A stretch of 50,670 bases of DNA, from positions 1 to 50,670 of the forward strand of contig JAKBHH010000016.1 of NCBI GenBank assembly GCA_021836865.1. The letters run 5' to 3'. The DNA is from Acidobacteriota bacterium (GTDB lineage: Bacteria > Acidobacteriota > Terriglobia > Terriglobales > Acidobacteriaceae). Positions 32,149 to 41,483 of this stretch are shown piece by piece. A program made the translations under genes and the position numbers. The notes beneath the pieces are model-generated. The model ran no database searches and was not told where the DNA came from. It worked only from the letters and a program-made list of their open reading frames with translations. Each line of letters opens with the position of its first letter. Position 1 is the first letter of the stretch.

Positions 32149-34257
32149 TTACCAGATGCGGACGCGCTGGTCGGGGGCGAGGTAGAGCTTGTCGTCGGGC
32201 TGGACGTTGAAGGCCTTGTACCAGGCGTCGGAGTTGCGAACGGTTTCTGCACGGAACTGGCCGGGGGCGTGGGGGTCAAGCATGACCTGATTGCGCAGGC
32301 TGGCGTCGCGCGTTTTTGAGCCCCAGTTTTGTGCGAAAGCGATGAAGAACTGCTGGTCGCCGTTGAAGCCGTTCTGGACGGGCGCATCTGCGCCCTTGAG
32401 CGCGGCGTGGAAGCCGTCATAAGCCGCGGCGATGCCGCCGAGGTCGGCGATGTTTTCGTCGATCGTCTGTTTGCCGTTGACGTGGAGGCCGGGGAAGACC
32501 TCGTAGGTGTCGAACTGCTGCGCGAGGCTGCGGGCTTCGTCGTCGAAGTGGGCGTGGTCGGCGGGAGTCCACCAGTTGCGGACGCGGCCCTTGTCGTCGA
32601 AGGCGGAGCCCTCGGCGTCGAAGGTGTGGCTGATCTCGTGTCCGATGATGGAGCCGATGGCGCCGTAGTTGAAGGCGTCGGGGGCGTCGTTGTCAAAGAA
32701 GGGCGGCTGCAGGATGGCGGCGGGAAAGTTGAGCGAATTCTGCAGGGGCATGTTGACGGCGTTGACGGTCTGCGGGGTCATGCACCACTCGTGGCGATCG
32801 ACGGAGGTGCCGAGGCGGGCGATCCAGCGTTGCGTGTCAAAGGTGCTGGCGCGCCAGGCGTTGCCGAAGGCGTCGCCGGAGCGGACATCGTAAGCAGAGT
32901 AGTCGATCCACTTCTCGGGGTAACCGATGCCGACGTAGAGGGTGTCGAGCTTGGCGTGGGCCTCAGCGCGGGTGGTTGGCGCGAGCCAGGCGAGGGCGTC
33001 GAGGCGCTTGTGGAAGGCGGCGATGAGATTGGCGACCAGGGCCTGGGCGCGGGCTTTGGCCTCGGGCGGGAAGTACTGCTGGACGTAGATCTGGCCGACC
33101 GCGTCACCCAGGTAGGCGTTTACGACGGAGACGCCACGCTGCCAGCGGGGACGCTGCTGCTGGACGCCAGAGAGGGTTTTGCCGAAGAAGCTGAACTCCT
33201 CCTCGGCAAAGGCGGCAGGCAAAACGCCGGAGTAGCGGTCGATCAGATGGAAGGCGAGCCAGTCTTTCCAGACGTTGAGCGGGGTGGAGGCAACGAGGGT
33301 GGCTTCACCGGTAACGGCGGTGGGGGTCCAGACGATGAACTGCTGCTGGTGGGTGAGGCCGGCGCCATCGAAGAAGGCGGTCCAGTCGAGGCCGGGAGCC
33401 TTGTGGGTGAAGTCGGCGCGAGACCAGGGGTTGTTGGCCTTCTGGATGTCTTCAATCTCCGCGATGCTGAGGTGGGTCTTGGCGATGGAGGTTTCGAGGG
33501 CGATGACGGCGGCGGCGCGCTGGTCGGGATGGTCGAAGCTGGCGAGGCGCAGGAGGGTGGTGACGTGGGCGGTGTAGCGCTCGCGAATCTGCTTCATGGC
33601 GTCGCTGTCGGTGAGGTAGTAGTCGGCGTTGGGCAGAGCGAGTCCGCCCTGGAGCAGGTAGGGCACGTAGTGGTCGGAGTCACTGAAGCCGGGCGCGACC
33701 CAGAGGCCGAAGAGGTTGGGCGTGGTGAGGTGGGTGTTATTGAGCATGTCGACATCGACGCGGAGGGATTTTCCGAGGGCCAGGGCGAGTTCGCGCCGGT
33801 CGCGGATGGCGGCGATCTCCTTGAGGTGGGACTGGAGCGGAGCCTGGCCGAGGGCTTCGATGCCCTTCTCGTCCATATAGGAGTTGTAGAGGTCAGCGAT
33901 TTTGCGGGCGTTGGTACCGGCGGCAGCGTTGGATTTTGCCGCGTCTTCGATGATCTGGTTGGTGCGCCTGGTGCTGAGGTCGCTGAGAAGAGTGAAGACG
34001 CCGTAGGCGGCGCGGTCGGCGGGAATCTGGGTGCGGGCGATCCAGGCGCCGTTGGCGTAGAGGTAGAAGTTGTCGCCGGGCTTGACGGCGGGGTCCATAT
34101 TGGCGACGGCGATGCCGTGGACGGGTGCTGGCGGCGCGGCGGACTGTGCGCGGCCAGCGGCCGGACCGAAGCACACAAGGCAGGCAATGAGAGCGGCAAG
34201 CGAGACGGGGGACGCAGAGCGGGACCCGGCGACAGGGAGAGCGAAGGTGTGCGGCAT
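32149..34257 (-). CDS. M13 family zinc metallopeptidase (neprilysin-like)
   Basis: A 702-residue exported peptidase with a signal peptide (SLAALIACLVCFGPAAGRAQ). The M13 N-terminal domain carries FYLYANGAWIARTQIPADR and the substrate-binding half. The catalytic domain has HEISH at residues 540-544 (HEXXH: two zinc His and the general-base Glu) and ENIAD at 601-605 (third zinc ligand Glu). VNAVNMPLQNSLNFPAAIL matches the NAxY/F-type substrate-backbone motif. The length is typical of the family (about 700). M13 enzymes cleave oligopeptides on the amino side of hydrophobic residues. AAGGAG lies 12 bases before the start. It converges with the glycosidase gene. Confidence 0.92.
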   Translation of the reverse strand: MPHTFALPVAGSRSASPVSLAALIACLVCFGPAAGRAQSAAPPAPVHGIAVANMDPAVKPGDNFYLYANGAWIARTQIPADRAAYGVFTLLSDLSTRRTNQIIEDAAKSNAAAGTNARKIADLYNSYMDEKGIEALGQAPLQSHLKEIAAIRDRRELALALGKSLRVDVDMLNNTHLTTPNLFGLWVAPGFSDSDHYVPYLLQGGLALPNADYYLTDSDAMKQIRERYTAHVTTLLRLASFDHPDQRAAAVIALETSIAKTHLSIAEIEDIQKANNPWSRADFTHKAPGLDWTAFFDGAGLTHQQQFIVWTPTAVTGEATLVASTPLNVWKDWLAFHLIDRYSGVLPAAFAEEEFSFFGKTLSGVQQQRPRWQRGVSVVNAYLGDAVGQIYVQQYFPPEAKARAQALVANLIAAFHKRLDALAWLAPTTRAEAHAKLDTLYVGIGYPEKWIDYSAYDVRSGDAFGNAWRASTFDTQRWIARLGTSVDRHEWCMTPQTVNAVNMPLQNSLNFPAAILQPPFFDNDAPDAFNYGAIGSIIGHEISHTFDAEGSAFDDKGRVRNWWTPADHAHFDDEARSLAQQFDTYEVFPGLHVNGKQTIDENIADLGGIAAAYDGFHAALKGADAPVQNGFNGDQQFFIAFAQNWGSKTRDASLRNQVMLDPHAPGQFRAETVRNSDAWYKAFNVQPDDKLYLAPDQRVRIW

Positions 34258-34404
34258 GAAGAGCTTGTCTCCTTAGTAAAACAGCTGCGGGGTATTGTAC
34301 TGCGGAGACGCCATGGTATGCAGTGGGGTGGCGCGGCCGGGCGGGCGGCGTGTGGGGAGCGGCGTGCGCTATGCTGGACGCGGATTTCCGGAAGGAAGAA
34401 TGGG

Positions 34405-35412
34405 ATGCCAATCGAGAGCCATGAAGTTCGTTTAGCCAGCCGCCCGCAGGGAGCGCCGACGGCGGAGAATTTTACCTTTGCGACGGTGGAGGTGCCCGAG
34501 CCGGGACCGGGCGAGGTGCTGGTGCGCAATGTGTGCATGTCCGTGGACCCGTACATGCGGGGGCGAATGAATGAAGGCCGGTCGTACGTGCCGCCGTTTC
34601 AGATCGGCAAGCCGCTGGAGGGCACGGCGGTGGGGCGGGTGATTGCGTCGAGGGATGCGTCTCTGCCGGTGGGGACGCATGTGCTGAGTTTTCTGGGATG
34701 GCGCGAGGTGTTTGTGGCTGCGGCGGCCCGGCTGCAGGTGGTGGATGTGAGCCGCGCGGCGGCGTCGGCGTATCTGGGCGTGCTGGGGATTACGGGGCTG
34801 ACGGCGTGGGTGGGACTGTTCAAGATTGCGGGGCTGAAGGCGGGCGAGACCGTGTTTGTGTCAGCGGGGGCGGGCGCGGTGGGCGGCGCGGCCTGCCAAC
34901 TGGCGCGGCTGCACGGGTGCCGGGTGGTGGCAAGCGCGAGCTCCGCGGCGAAGGTCGAGTACCTGCGCGAGGAACTGAAGGTGGATTACGCGTTCAGCTA
35001 TCTGGATGGCGCGCCGCTGGACCACCTGAAGCGGGGTGCGCCGGAGGGGATTCATGTGTACTTTGACAACACGGGCGGGCCGCAACTGGAGGCCGCGCTG
35101 TATGCGCTGCGCGACTTTGGGCGGGTGGCGCTGTGCGGGGGCATTGCAAACTACAACACGCCGGTGCCTGGTCCGCGAAACCTGACGGTGGCGATTGGCA
35201 AGCGGCTGCGGCTGGAAGGCTTTATTGTGTCGGACCACATGAAGGAGCTGCCGGCGTTTCTGGCCGAGGCGCTGCCGGCGCTGGAGGCGGGCAAGCTGGC
35301 GAGCAGGGAAACGGTGGTGGAGGGTCTTGAGGCGGCTCCGGGGGCGCTGATGGACCTGCTGCACCCCGGCGCGGGGAATGTGGGGAAGATGGTGGTGAAG
35401 CTGGCGGAGTGA
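34405..35412 (+). CDS. NADP-dependent MDR-family oxidoreductase (CurA/LTB4DH-like)
   Basis: A 335-residue zinc-independent medium-chain reductase. The start at 34405 has GGAAGGAAG upstream; a long in-frame extension runs antisense through the M13 gene and is rejected. The N-terminal catalytic domain has VEVPEPGPGEVLVRN and VDPYMRGRMN, a hallmark of leukotriene-B4-dehydrogenase/curcumin reductase-like enzymes. The Rossmann part has VFVSAGAGAVGGAACQLA and GIHVYFDNTGGPQLEAAL; the C-terminus has FIVSDHMKELPAFLAEAL. The family reduces alpha,beta-unsaturated ketones and aldehydes with NADPH; the natural substrate here is unknown. It lies directly upstream of the RNase P RNA gene. Confidence 0.88.
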   Translation: MPIESHEVRLASRPQGAPTAENFTFATVEVPEPGPGEVLVRNVCMSVDPYMRGRMNEGRSYVPPFQIGKPLEGTAVGRVIASRDASLPVGTHVLSFLGWREVFVAAAARLQVVDVSRAAASAYLGVLGITGLTAWVGLFKIAGLKAGETVFVSAGAGAVGGAACQLARLHGCRVVASASSAAKVEYLREELKVDYAFSYLDGAPLDHLKRGAPEGIHVYFDNTGGPQLEAALYALRDFGRVALCGGIANYNTPVPGPRNLTVAIGKRLRLEGFIVSDHMKELPAFLAEALPALEAGKLASRETVVEGLEAAPGALMDLLHPGAGNVGKMVVKLAE

Positions 35413-35440
35413 GGGCGGGGATTCGCGGTAGACTGGAGAT

Positions 35441-35926
35441 GGCAGGAGGACCGGGCGGTCGCTGCCGGACATCGTTTGCGCGAGGTCCGGGGGAGGAAAG
35501 TCCGAACTCCGCAGGGCAGTGTGCCGGATAACGTCCGGGACGCGGGCTTGAAGGCCCGTGGACGGCCAGTGCCACAGAAAGGATACCGCCTCGACTACCC
35601 CTCGTTACGAGGGCGATCCCGGGCCGGTCCGCCTAAGTTTGTTTGGCGGCCGTGCGCGGTGCCGGGGTAAGGGTGAAAAGGTGCGGTAAGAGCGCACCGC
35701 TCCGGCGGTAACGCCGGGGGCAGGGTAAACCCCACACGGAGCAAGACCAAATAGGGAGGGAAGCTTTCGCCAAGAGCCAGGCGAGGCACCGCATCGGCCC
35801 GATGCGGCAAGGCGGCTCGAGCCATTGCCGAAACCTCCGGGTAGGTCGCTGATGAGCGCAAGCGGTAACGCTTGGCCTAGAGGAATGACCGCACACGACA
35901 GAATTCGGCTTACAGGTCCGACTGCC
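35441..35926 (+). ncRNA. rnpB: RNase P RNA (bacterial type A)
   Basis: This is the catalytic RNA of RNase P, which matures tRNA 5' ends. Conserved blocks are present in order: GGAGGAAAGTCCGAACTCC (about 35491-35509), a CACAGAAAGGATACCGCC block, GGGTGAAAAGGTGCGGTAAG (35670-35689), GGGTAAACCCC, GCAAGACCAAATAGG (35742-35756), and GAGGAATGACCG followed by ACAGAATTCGGCTTA near the 3' end. The two ends pair as P1 (GGACC near 35447 with GGTCC near 35915). A TAGACT box at 35429-35434 is a plausible -10. The length of about 486 nt is on the long side for type A. The exact ends are inferred from P1 pairing. Confidence 0.93.
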
Positions 35927-35942
35927 GAATTTTGCAAATGAC

Positions 35943-35981
35943 AGCCCTGGCGGGCGATGCTCGCCGGGGCTGACCATTTTT
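35943..35981 (+). terminator. Rho-independent terminator of rnpB
   Basis: AGCCCTGGCGGGC and GCTCGCCGGGGCT form a 13-bp stem with a 3-base loop, followed by GACCATTTTT, just after the RNA 3' end. Confidence 0.8.
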
Positions 35982-36106
35982 GGGGGACAAAACGGCGAGC
36001 GGGCGGACCAGAGAGTGATGAGCGGGTGTGGACCACGGAGGCGGGAGGTGGGTCAGCGGAGATGCGGGCCTGCTGCGATGGCTTGCGCCGCTGCTACCAT
36101 CGACAC

Positions 36107-36541
36107 ATGTTGCGAGTGAAGTTGCTGGAAGACGGGGCCCGGCTGCCGGAGGTGGCGCATCCGGGCGAGGATCTGGGCTATGACGTGTTTGCCCTGGAGG
36201 GTGTGGTGCTACGACCGCGGGCGACGGTGCGGGTGCGGACGGGGATTGCGGTGGAGGCGCGCGATCCGCAAACGGGCGAAGCGCTCGGACTGCTGGTGCG
36301 GGACCGGTCGTCGATGGCGGCGCGGGGCGTGGCGACGACAGGCGGGGTAATTGACGCGGGGTATCGCGGCGAGATTCTGGTGCTGATGACGAACCTGGGC
36401 GATGGGGCGGTGGTGCTGCAGGCGGGCGAGAAGATCGCGCAGATGATTCCGGTGCCGGTGCGGACGGGGCTTGTGGAGGAAGTGGAGAGCCTGGAGGAGT
36501 CAGCGCGGGCGGCGAAAGGGTTTGGCAGCTCGGGGCGGTGA
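36107..36541 (+). CDS. dut: Deoxyuridine 5'-triphosphate nucleotidohydrolase (dUTPase)
   Basis: A 144-residue trimeric-type dUTPase converting dUTP to dUMP and pyrophosphate, which keeps uracil out of DNA. The motifs appear in order: motif 1 HPGEDLGYDVFA (residues 18-29), motif 2 VRDRSSMAARGV, motif 3 GGVIDAGYRGEILVL with the catalytic Asp and Tyr, motif 4 GEKIAQMIPVPV, and motif 5 AAKGFGSSGR at the C-terminus, where the Phe stacks on uracil. The length fits bacterial Dut. The ATG at 36107 is used because the motifs start soon after; the frame is open upstream but without a ribosome site. It starts about 125 bases past the rnpB terminator. Confidence 0.95.
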   Translation: MLRVKLLEDGARLPEVAHPGEDLGYDVFALEGVVLRPRATVRVRTGIAVEARDPQTGEALGLLVRDRSSMAARGVATTGGVIDAGYRGEILVLMTNLGDGAVVLQAGEKIAQMIPVPVRTGLVEEVESLEESARAAKGFGSSGR

Positions 36542-36634
36542 GGGGAGTGCGGCGCGGAGGGCTGGCGTGCGCAGGGCTTGCACATGCTTGTGGATTCTGC
36601 TGAACTGGTCGAGTCTCGGGTGCGGGAGGTTTGG

Positions 36635-37573
36635 ATGCGATCCACTCACCTTGTCCTGGTTGTGCTGTGCGGAGTAGTCCTGGGGCCGTCCGGTATTGCG
36701 CAAGTGATGACCGAGACGGTGCAGATCAACAAGACATCGGTGCAGGCGCTGGGGACGCAGGGCAAAGGCGTCAATCCGCTCTCTGCGCACGGCATGGAGG
36801 GAGCGGCGCCTGCGGCGGACGCGGTTCAGGTTGCGGACGCGCCGCGCGCCCTTCCGGATTGCGGGTGTGCGGCGCCGCCGGTGTTCTCGATTGGTTCTGG
36901 AGATGCGGCGACCGGGTATGAGGTGAGCATCGCGAGCGCGTCGAAGGATGCGCAGATCTATTACACGACGGATGATTGGACGCCGACGGTGGATTCGGCG
37001 CGGTACGCCGGGCCGATTCACGTTGGCGCCAGCATGCGTTTGCAGGCGATCGCCGTGGAGCCGCAGAAGCTGCCGAGCAGGATTGCCGTGGCGAGCTATG
37101 CGGTGTCTGGAGCGGGACCGTTGCAGCAGAGTGTGGCCGCGCCGGATGGAGTTCTGCGCCAGGGGACAGAGCTGCGCCTGGTGACCCATGCCGATCTCGG
37201 CTCAGACGACGCGCAGGTGGGGGATCCGGTGGCGCTGCTGCTCGACGAGGATGTGATCTCCGGAGGCACGGTGATCGCGGCCAAGGGGAGCACGGCGAAG
37301 GCAGTTTTGACGCGTGTGGAGCGAGCCGGGCCGAACGGCAAGCAAGGCGAGCTGGTGTTTCAGGTGCAGTCGCTGACGGCCGGCGATGTGACGGTTCCGC
37401 TGGCGGCGACTTTGACATTGGCCGCTCCAGACCCGGAGGCGGCGCAGCAGAGGATTGCGAACGCGTCCCTGGTGCATGTGGCGGGTGCGCTGCCGCGAGG
37501 GGAAGACGTGGAGATTACGCCGGGCATGCGGCTGACCGCGCGGGTGAGGGCCGACACGGCTTTGAAGCGTTAA
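36635..37573 (+). CDS. Secreted protein with CHB_HEX-like (Ig-like) domain, function unknown
   Basis: A 312-residue exported protein. The ATG at 36635 has GGGAGG at 6 bases and gives a signal peptide (LVLVVLCGVVLGPSGIAQ). Residues about 95-160 (GYEVSIASASKDAQIYYTTD, then DSARYAGPIHVGASMRLQAI) match the chitobiase/beta-hexosaminidase C-terminal-like domain often attached to secreted enzymes. The C-terminal 150 residues have VGDPVALLLDEDVISGGTVI, AKAVLTRVERAG and LTAGDVTVPLAATLTL, which resemble beta-rich surface proteins. No catalytic motif is visible. It starts 93 bases after dut, but there is no functional link to it. Confidence 0.6.
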   Translation: MRSTHLVLVVLCGVVLGPSGIAQVMTETVQINKTSVQALGTQGKGVNPLSAHGMEGAAPAADAVQVADAPRALPDCGCAAPPVFSIGSGDAATGYEVSIASASKDAQIYYTTDDWTPTVDSARYAGPIHVGASMRLQAIAVEPQKLPSRIAVASYAVSGAGPLQQSVAAPDGVLRQGTELRLVTHADLGSDDAQVGDPVALLLDEDVISGGTVIAAKGSTAKAVLTRVERAGPNGKQGELVFQVQSLTAGDVTVPLAATLTLAAPDPEAAQQRIANASLVHVAGALPRGEDVEITPGMRLTARVRADTALKR

Positions 37574-38007
37574 GTCGATCGGCGGCAGGGTTTGGAAGAC
37601 CGGGGCGGTAAGGGGTTGCGGATCAGGCGGCTATGGATGGCGGCGGCTTTGAGGCGACGTGAAAAAGGTCAGCGGTTAGGAACCGGGACGGGGCCGGTTG
37701 GCGTATAGATGGTGGAAGAAGTCTGCGGCTTGGGACGGGTCTCGCACGTCCAAGGAATACCGGCGCGATTTTCAACTCTCATGTGACCTTCCGCACCGGC
37801 GGGGCGGCCTTTGGCCTTTATCCCGGCGTCGCGGATATGTCGCCGGGAGCCCCATTTTTTGTTGCGCGCGGGGGGCACGGATGGGGATGGCCGGTGAGGT
37901 ATCCCTGTGGGGCTTGTGTTTGCATAGACTGGGTACACGGGGCCGGGCCAAGGCGGAAGAGCCGGAGGGCCAGTGCGGATGGCGCTGAGACAGGATAGCT
38001 AGAAGGT
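37574..38007 (+). other. Intergenic region before the permease pair
   Basis: About 430 bases without a supported gene. Open frames on both strands are short or lack ribosome sites and families. The permease promoter should lie in the last 100 bases (a possible TTGTGT and TAGACT pair near 37914-37934), but the match is weak. No terminator or repeat was recognised with confidence. Confidence 0.4.
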
Positions 38008-39234
38008 ATGGAACTGCTGGAAGGTGTGAAGCTGGCGCTGCAGGCGCTGTGGGCGAACAAGATGCGGAGCATCCTGACGCTGATCGGCGTGGTGATCGGG
38101 GTGGCGTCTGTGATTGCCGTGGTGACGCTGACGAACGGAGCGAAGTCGTTTGTAACGAGCAAGATCAACACCTATGGGGCGAGCGTGGTGACGATCAGCA
38201 AGATGCCGCAGACGTTTATCACGATCCAGGAGTATCTGGAGTTTCAGAAGCGCCGGAACGTGACGCTGGACGATTACAAGTCCATTCTGGCGAACTGCCG
38301 GCTTTGTGTATCCGCGGGTGCGGCTCAGACGAAGACGGGCGGCGTGGTCTACGGGAAGCAGTCGACGACGGACTCGGAGATTCGCGGGTGGACGTGGACG
38401 ATGCCTGCAATCTCAAACCTGAACATCGCGCTGGGGCGAGGATTTACGGAGAGCGAGGACGAGCACAGCACACATGTGGCGGTGGTGGGATCCGATATTG
38501 TGGACAACATGCTGGGGCCTGGGGATCCGCTGGGCAAGGAGATCCGCGTGGATGGCGAGCCCTACCGAATTATCGGGGTGGGCGAGCCGCAGGGCAAGAT
38601 GTTTGGCCGGAGCATGGACAACTGGGTGGCGGTTCCGCTGACGGCGTTCCTGGCGCAGTACGGGGCGCACGACTCGCTGGAAATCTATGTGGACGCGGGC
38701 GGCGGCGGGGCGGTGATTGACGCGGTGCAGGACGAGCTGCGAATGCTGATGCGGGTGCGGCGGCACCTTGCGCCGGATGCGCCGGACAGCTTTACGGTGG
38801 ACACGAGTGCGACCTTCCAGAATCTGCTGGGGCGGATTCTGAATAACTTTGGCGCGGTGGTGGTGGCGATTGCAGGGATTTCGCTGGTGGTGGGCGGCAT
38901 TGTGATCATGAACATCATGCTGGTGAGCGTGACGGAGCGTACGCGGGAGATCGGGGTACGGAAGGCGCTGGGCGCGCGGCGGCAGGATATTCTGCTGCAG
39001 TTTCTGATTGAGTCGGCGACGATGTCGCTGGTGGGTGGGGTGATCGGGGTGATCGCCGGCATCTCCGTGGCGAAGGCGATTACGCTGGTGATCGCGTTCC
39101 CGTCGGTGGTGCAGGTGTGGTCGATACTGCTGAGTCTATTTGTCGCGACGGCGGTGGGCTTGTTTTTCGGGGTGTATCCGGCGCACAAGGCAGCGCAGCT
39201 GGATCCGATCGTGGCGCTGCGGGCGGAGCTATAA
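38008..39234 (+). CDS. MacB/FtsX-type ABC transporter permease
   Basis: A 408-residue membrane protein with the MacB fold. An N-terminal transmembrane helix (ILTLIGVVIGVASVIAVVTL) is followed by a periplasmic MacB_PCD domain (residues about 45-255) and the FtsX core with three helices: VVVAIAGISLVVGGIVIMNI, SLVGGVIGVIAGISVAKAIT and ILLSLFVATAVGLFFGVYP. The cytoplasmic coupling motif TERTREIGVRKALGARRQDI contacts an ATPase. Such permeases move substrates out from the periplasm or act mechanically on partners. AGAAGGT precedes the start. Its partner starts 3 bases after its stop. No ATP-binding subunit or periplasmic adaptor gene is near, so that partner must be elsewhere. Confidence 0.88.
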   Translation: MELLEGVKLALQALWANKMRSILTLIGVVIGVASVIAVVTLTNGAKSFVTSKINTYGASVVTISKMPQTFITIQEYLEFQKRRNVTLDDYKSILANCRLCVSAGAAQTKTGGVVYGKQSTTDSEIRGWTWTMPAISNLNIALGRGFTESEDEHSTHVAVVGSDIVDNMLGPGDPLGKEIRVDGEPYRIIGVGEPQGKMFGRSMDNWVAVPLTAFLAQYGAHDSLEIYVDAGGGGAVIDAVQDELRMLMRVRRHLAPDAPDSFTVDTSATFQNLLGRILNNFGAVVVAIAGISLVVGGIVIMNIMLVSVTERTREIGVRKALGARRQDILLQFLIESATMSLVGGVIGVIAGISVAKAITLVIAFPSVVQVWSILLSLFVATAVGLFFGVYPAHKAAQLDPIVALRAEL

Positions 39235-39236
39235 CG

Positions 39237-40493
39237 ATGCGACTGAGCGACTCAAAAGAATCAGTGAAGCTGGCACTGGACACGCTGCGGAAGAACAAGC
39301 TGCGCTCAGGGCTGACGATCCTGGGCATCTCGATCGGCATTTCGACGGTGATTCTGATTTCGTCGGCGATCAACGGGCTGAATACGAATATCGCGCAGTT
39401 TGTGAACTCGCTGGGAACGAACGATCTGTGGGTGTTCCGGTTTGAGCCGTTCGGCAAGCGGCCGACGACCGAGGAGCTGAACCGCAAGCAGCTCACCTTT
39501 GAAGATGGCATTGCGATGCGCGCGCTGCCGCACGTGGCGGCGGTGGACCCGGAGCTGACTTCACAGAACTTCCAGACTGGGGTGGGCGATGTGTCGATGA
39601 AGGCGGGCGGCCACTCGATCCAGAACACGATTCTGAACGGCAGCACCTCGGCGGTCAAGGACGTAACAGACATCGAGATGCTGGAAGGGCGGATGTGGAC
39701 GGATGCTGAGGAGCAGCGCTCGGCCAACGTGGTGGTGCTGGGCCACGATGCGGCGGCGGACCTGTTTCCGGACGGGTCGCCGCTGGGCAAGGATGTGGAG
39801 TGCCGGGGGGATATTTTCACGGTGATCGGAGTGCTGGACGTGCAGCCGCAGCCGTTTGGGAGCGGGCGGAACACGCAGGACAACTCGGCGTATTTTCCGA
39901 TCACGACGTTCCACAAGATACATCCGGAGATCAAGGACTACTGGATTGTGGTGAAGTATGACCAACAGGCAAACAAGCCGCTGGTGGTGGAGGAGGTTCG
40001 CAATCTGCTTCGGGTGCGGCGGGGGTTGCGGTCCAATCAGGACGACAACTTTGCGATCTTCGGGCCGGACTCGCTGACGCGGCTGTGGAACCAGCTGACG
40101 GGCGGACTGTTTCTTTTCATGGTGGCGGTGTCGTCGGTGGGCCTGATGGTGGGCGGCGTGGGCGTGATGAACATCATGCTGGTGAGCGTGACGGAGCGGA
40201 CGCGGGAGATTGGGGTGCGGAAGGCGATCGGCGCGACGCGGAAGAATATCCTGCTGCAGTTCACGCTGGAGGCAGTGACGCTGTGCATGGTGGGCGGCCT
40301 GGCGGGGATTCTGGCGGGTGCGCTGTTTACGCTGATTCTGCACTTTGCGGTGTCGTTTTTGCACGCGGCGCTCTCGGCGACGTGGGTTCTGATTTCCTTC
40401 CTTGTGGCGTGCGCGATTGGACTGGTATTCGGGATCTATCCGGCGTGGAAGGCGGCATCCATGGATCCGATTGAGGCACTGCGCTACGAATGA
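39237..40493 (+). CDS. MacB/FtsX-type ABC transporter permease, second subunit
   Basis: A 418-residue homologue of the preceding permease. The ATG at 39237 is used; a frame open further upstream overlaps the first gene. The start has SVKLALDTLRKNKLRSGLTI and a helix LGISIGISTVILISSAI; the periplasmic MacB_PCD domain lies at about 50-280, and the core helices are GLFLFMVAVSSVGLMVGGVG, LCMVGGLAGILAGALFTLIL and VLISFLVACAIGLVFGIYP, with the same coupling motif TERTREIGVRKAIGATRKNI. The tight spacing suggests a heterodimeric permease. Both keep the conserved FtsX C-terminal AWKAASMDPIEALRYE pattern. The exported substrate is unknown. Confidence 0.88.
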   Translation: MRLSDSKESVKLALDTLRKNKLRSGLTILGISIGISTVILISSAINGLNTNIAQFVNSLGTNDLWVFRFEPFGKRPTTEELNRKQLTFEDGIAMRALPHVAAVDPELTSQNFQTGVGDVSMKAGGHSIQNTILNGSTSAVKDVTDIEMLEGRMWTDAEEQRSANVVVLGHDAAADLFPDGSPLGKDVECRGDIFTVIGVLDVQPQPFGSGRNTQDNSAYFPITTFHKIHPEIKDYWIVVKYDQQANKPLVVEEVRNLLRVRRGLRSNQDDNFAIFGPDSLTRLWNQLTGGLFLFMVAVSSVGLMVGGVGVMNIMLVSVTERTREIGVRKAIGATRKNILLQFTLEAVTLCMVGGLAGILAGALFTLILHFAVSFLHAALSATWVLISFLVACAIGLVFGIYPAWKAASMDPIEALRYE

Positions 40494-40578
40494 GATGCGG
40501 TGGAGCGTAGCGGAGACCTTGAGCAGCAGAGGCTTGGTCTGTTAGGAATGGGATGGTTCGTGAAGGGACCATCCACAG

Positions 40579-41445
40579 ATGAAGAAGAACCTTTGTCGTC
40601 GTACGTTTCTGCGCAGCGTGACTTTTGCCGCAGCGGCAGTGGCTGCCCCGGCTGCGCCCGCCGAGCCCCACGCCGAGAGCGGTGCACCTGCGCCGATCCG
40701 GTTGGGGCTTGCCAGCTATACCTTTCGTGAATTCATGCGGCCCCAGCTGATTGCCTATATGCGCGAGCTTCGGCTTACGGGATTGAATGCGAAGGACGTG
40801 AAGAACCATCTGCCGATGGACCCGGCCGATGAGGCGCGCGCACTCTATGACTACGCGACGAACGGCATCCATGTTCATGCGGTGGGCGCGGTGTACTTCC
40901 CGAAGAATGAGGATGCGGATATTCGCGCGAAGTTTGAGTACGCGCGGCGAGCGGGCGCGAAGGTGATTGTGGCGGGCGATCCGCTGCCTGAGGCGCTGCC
41001 GCGGATCGAGCGGTTCGTGCAGGAGTACGACATTCAATTTGCGATTCACAACCACGGGCCGGAGGACAAGATCTACCACTCGCCGCTGGATGTGCTGAAG
41101 GCCGTGGGCCAGATGGACCGGCGGATGGGCTGCTGCATCGACGTGGGGCATTGCGCGCGCGCGGGCGTGGATGTGGTGGAGGCGATTCACGCGGCGGGAC
41201 CGCGGCTGTTCAACGTGCACATGAAGGACCTGGCGGACCTGAAAGAGAAAGAGAGCCAGGTGGCGGTGGGCCAGGGCAAGCTGCCGATCCGGGAGATTTT
41301 TCAGGCGCTGATCGCGATCAAGTATGCGGGATGGGTGGACCTGGAGTACGAGATTCACGGCGAGGACCCGATGCCGGGCGTGACGGAGAGCTTTGCGTAC
41401 ATGCGCGGCGTGCTGACGGGGATGGGCTACGCGGCGAACGGGTGA
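40579..41445 (+). CDS. Sugar phosphate isomerase/epimerase, exported
   Basis: A 288-residue TIM-barrel protein of the xylose-isomerase-like (AP_endonuc_2) family. The ATG follows AAGGGA. Its N-terminus (CRRTFLRSVTFAAAAVAAPA) is a twin-arginine signal. Barrel and metal-site segments: GLASYTFREF, VHAVGAVYFPKNED, GAKVIVAGDPLPE, FAIHNHGPED, GCCIDVGHCARAG, LFNVHMKDLAD and VDLEYEIHGEDP. His, Glu and Asp in the last four are the likely divalent-metal ligands. The protein shares its family with the isomerase at 10654, but they are not close copies. The substrate is unknown. Confidence 0.86.
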   Translation: MKKNLCRRTFLRSVTFAAAAVAAPAAPAEPHAESGAPAPIRLGLASYTFREFMRPQLIAYMRELRLTGLNAKDVKNHLPMDPADEARALYDYATNGIHVHAVGAVYFPKNEDADIRAKFEYARRAGAKVIVAGDPLPEALPRIERFVQEYDIQFAIHNHGPEDKIYHSPLDVLKAVGQMDRRMGCCIDVGHCARAGVDVVEAIHAAGPRLFNVHMKDLADLKEKESQVAVGQGKLPIREIFQALIAIKYAGWVDLEYEIHGEDPMPGVTESFAYMRGVLTGMGYAANG

Positions 41446-41483
41446 CGACGCGAGACAGGGTGGCGGCGCTTTGCTGGAGCGGC

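Noticed and set aside
32329..34404. Very long + strand open frame running into the oxidoreductase gene, antisense to the M13 peptidase
   Set aside because: It is a by-product of GC-rich codon use opposite a gene with clear zinc-peptidase motifs. It has no family resemblance of its own, and the oxidoreductase has a good ribosome site at 34405.
37669..37938. Minus-strand frame of 89 codons between the CHB_HEX-like gene and the permeases
   Set aside because: No ribosome site, low complexity rich in Pro and Arg, and no recognised family.
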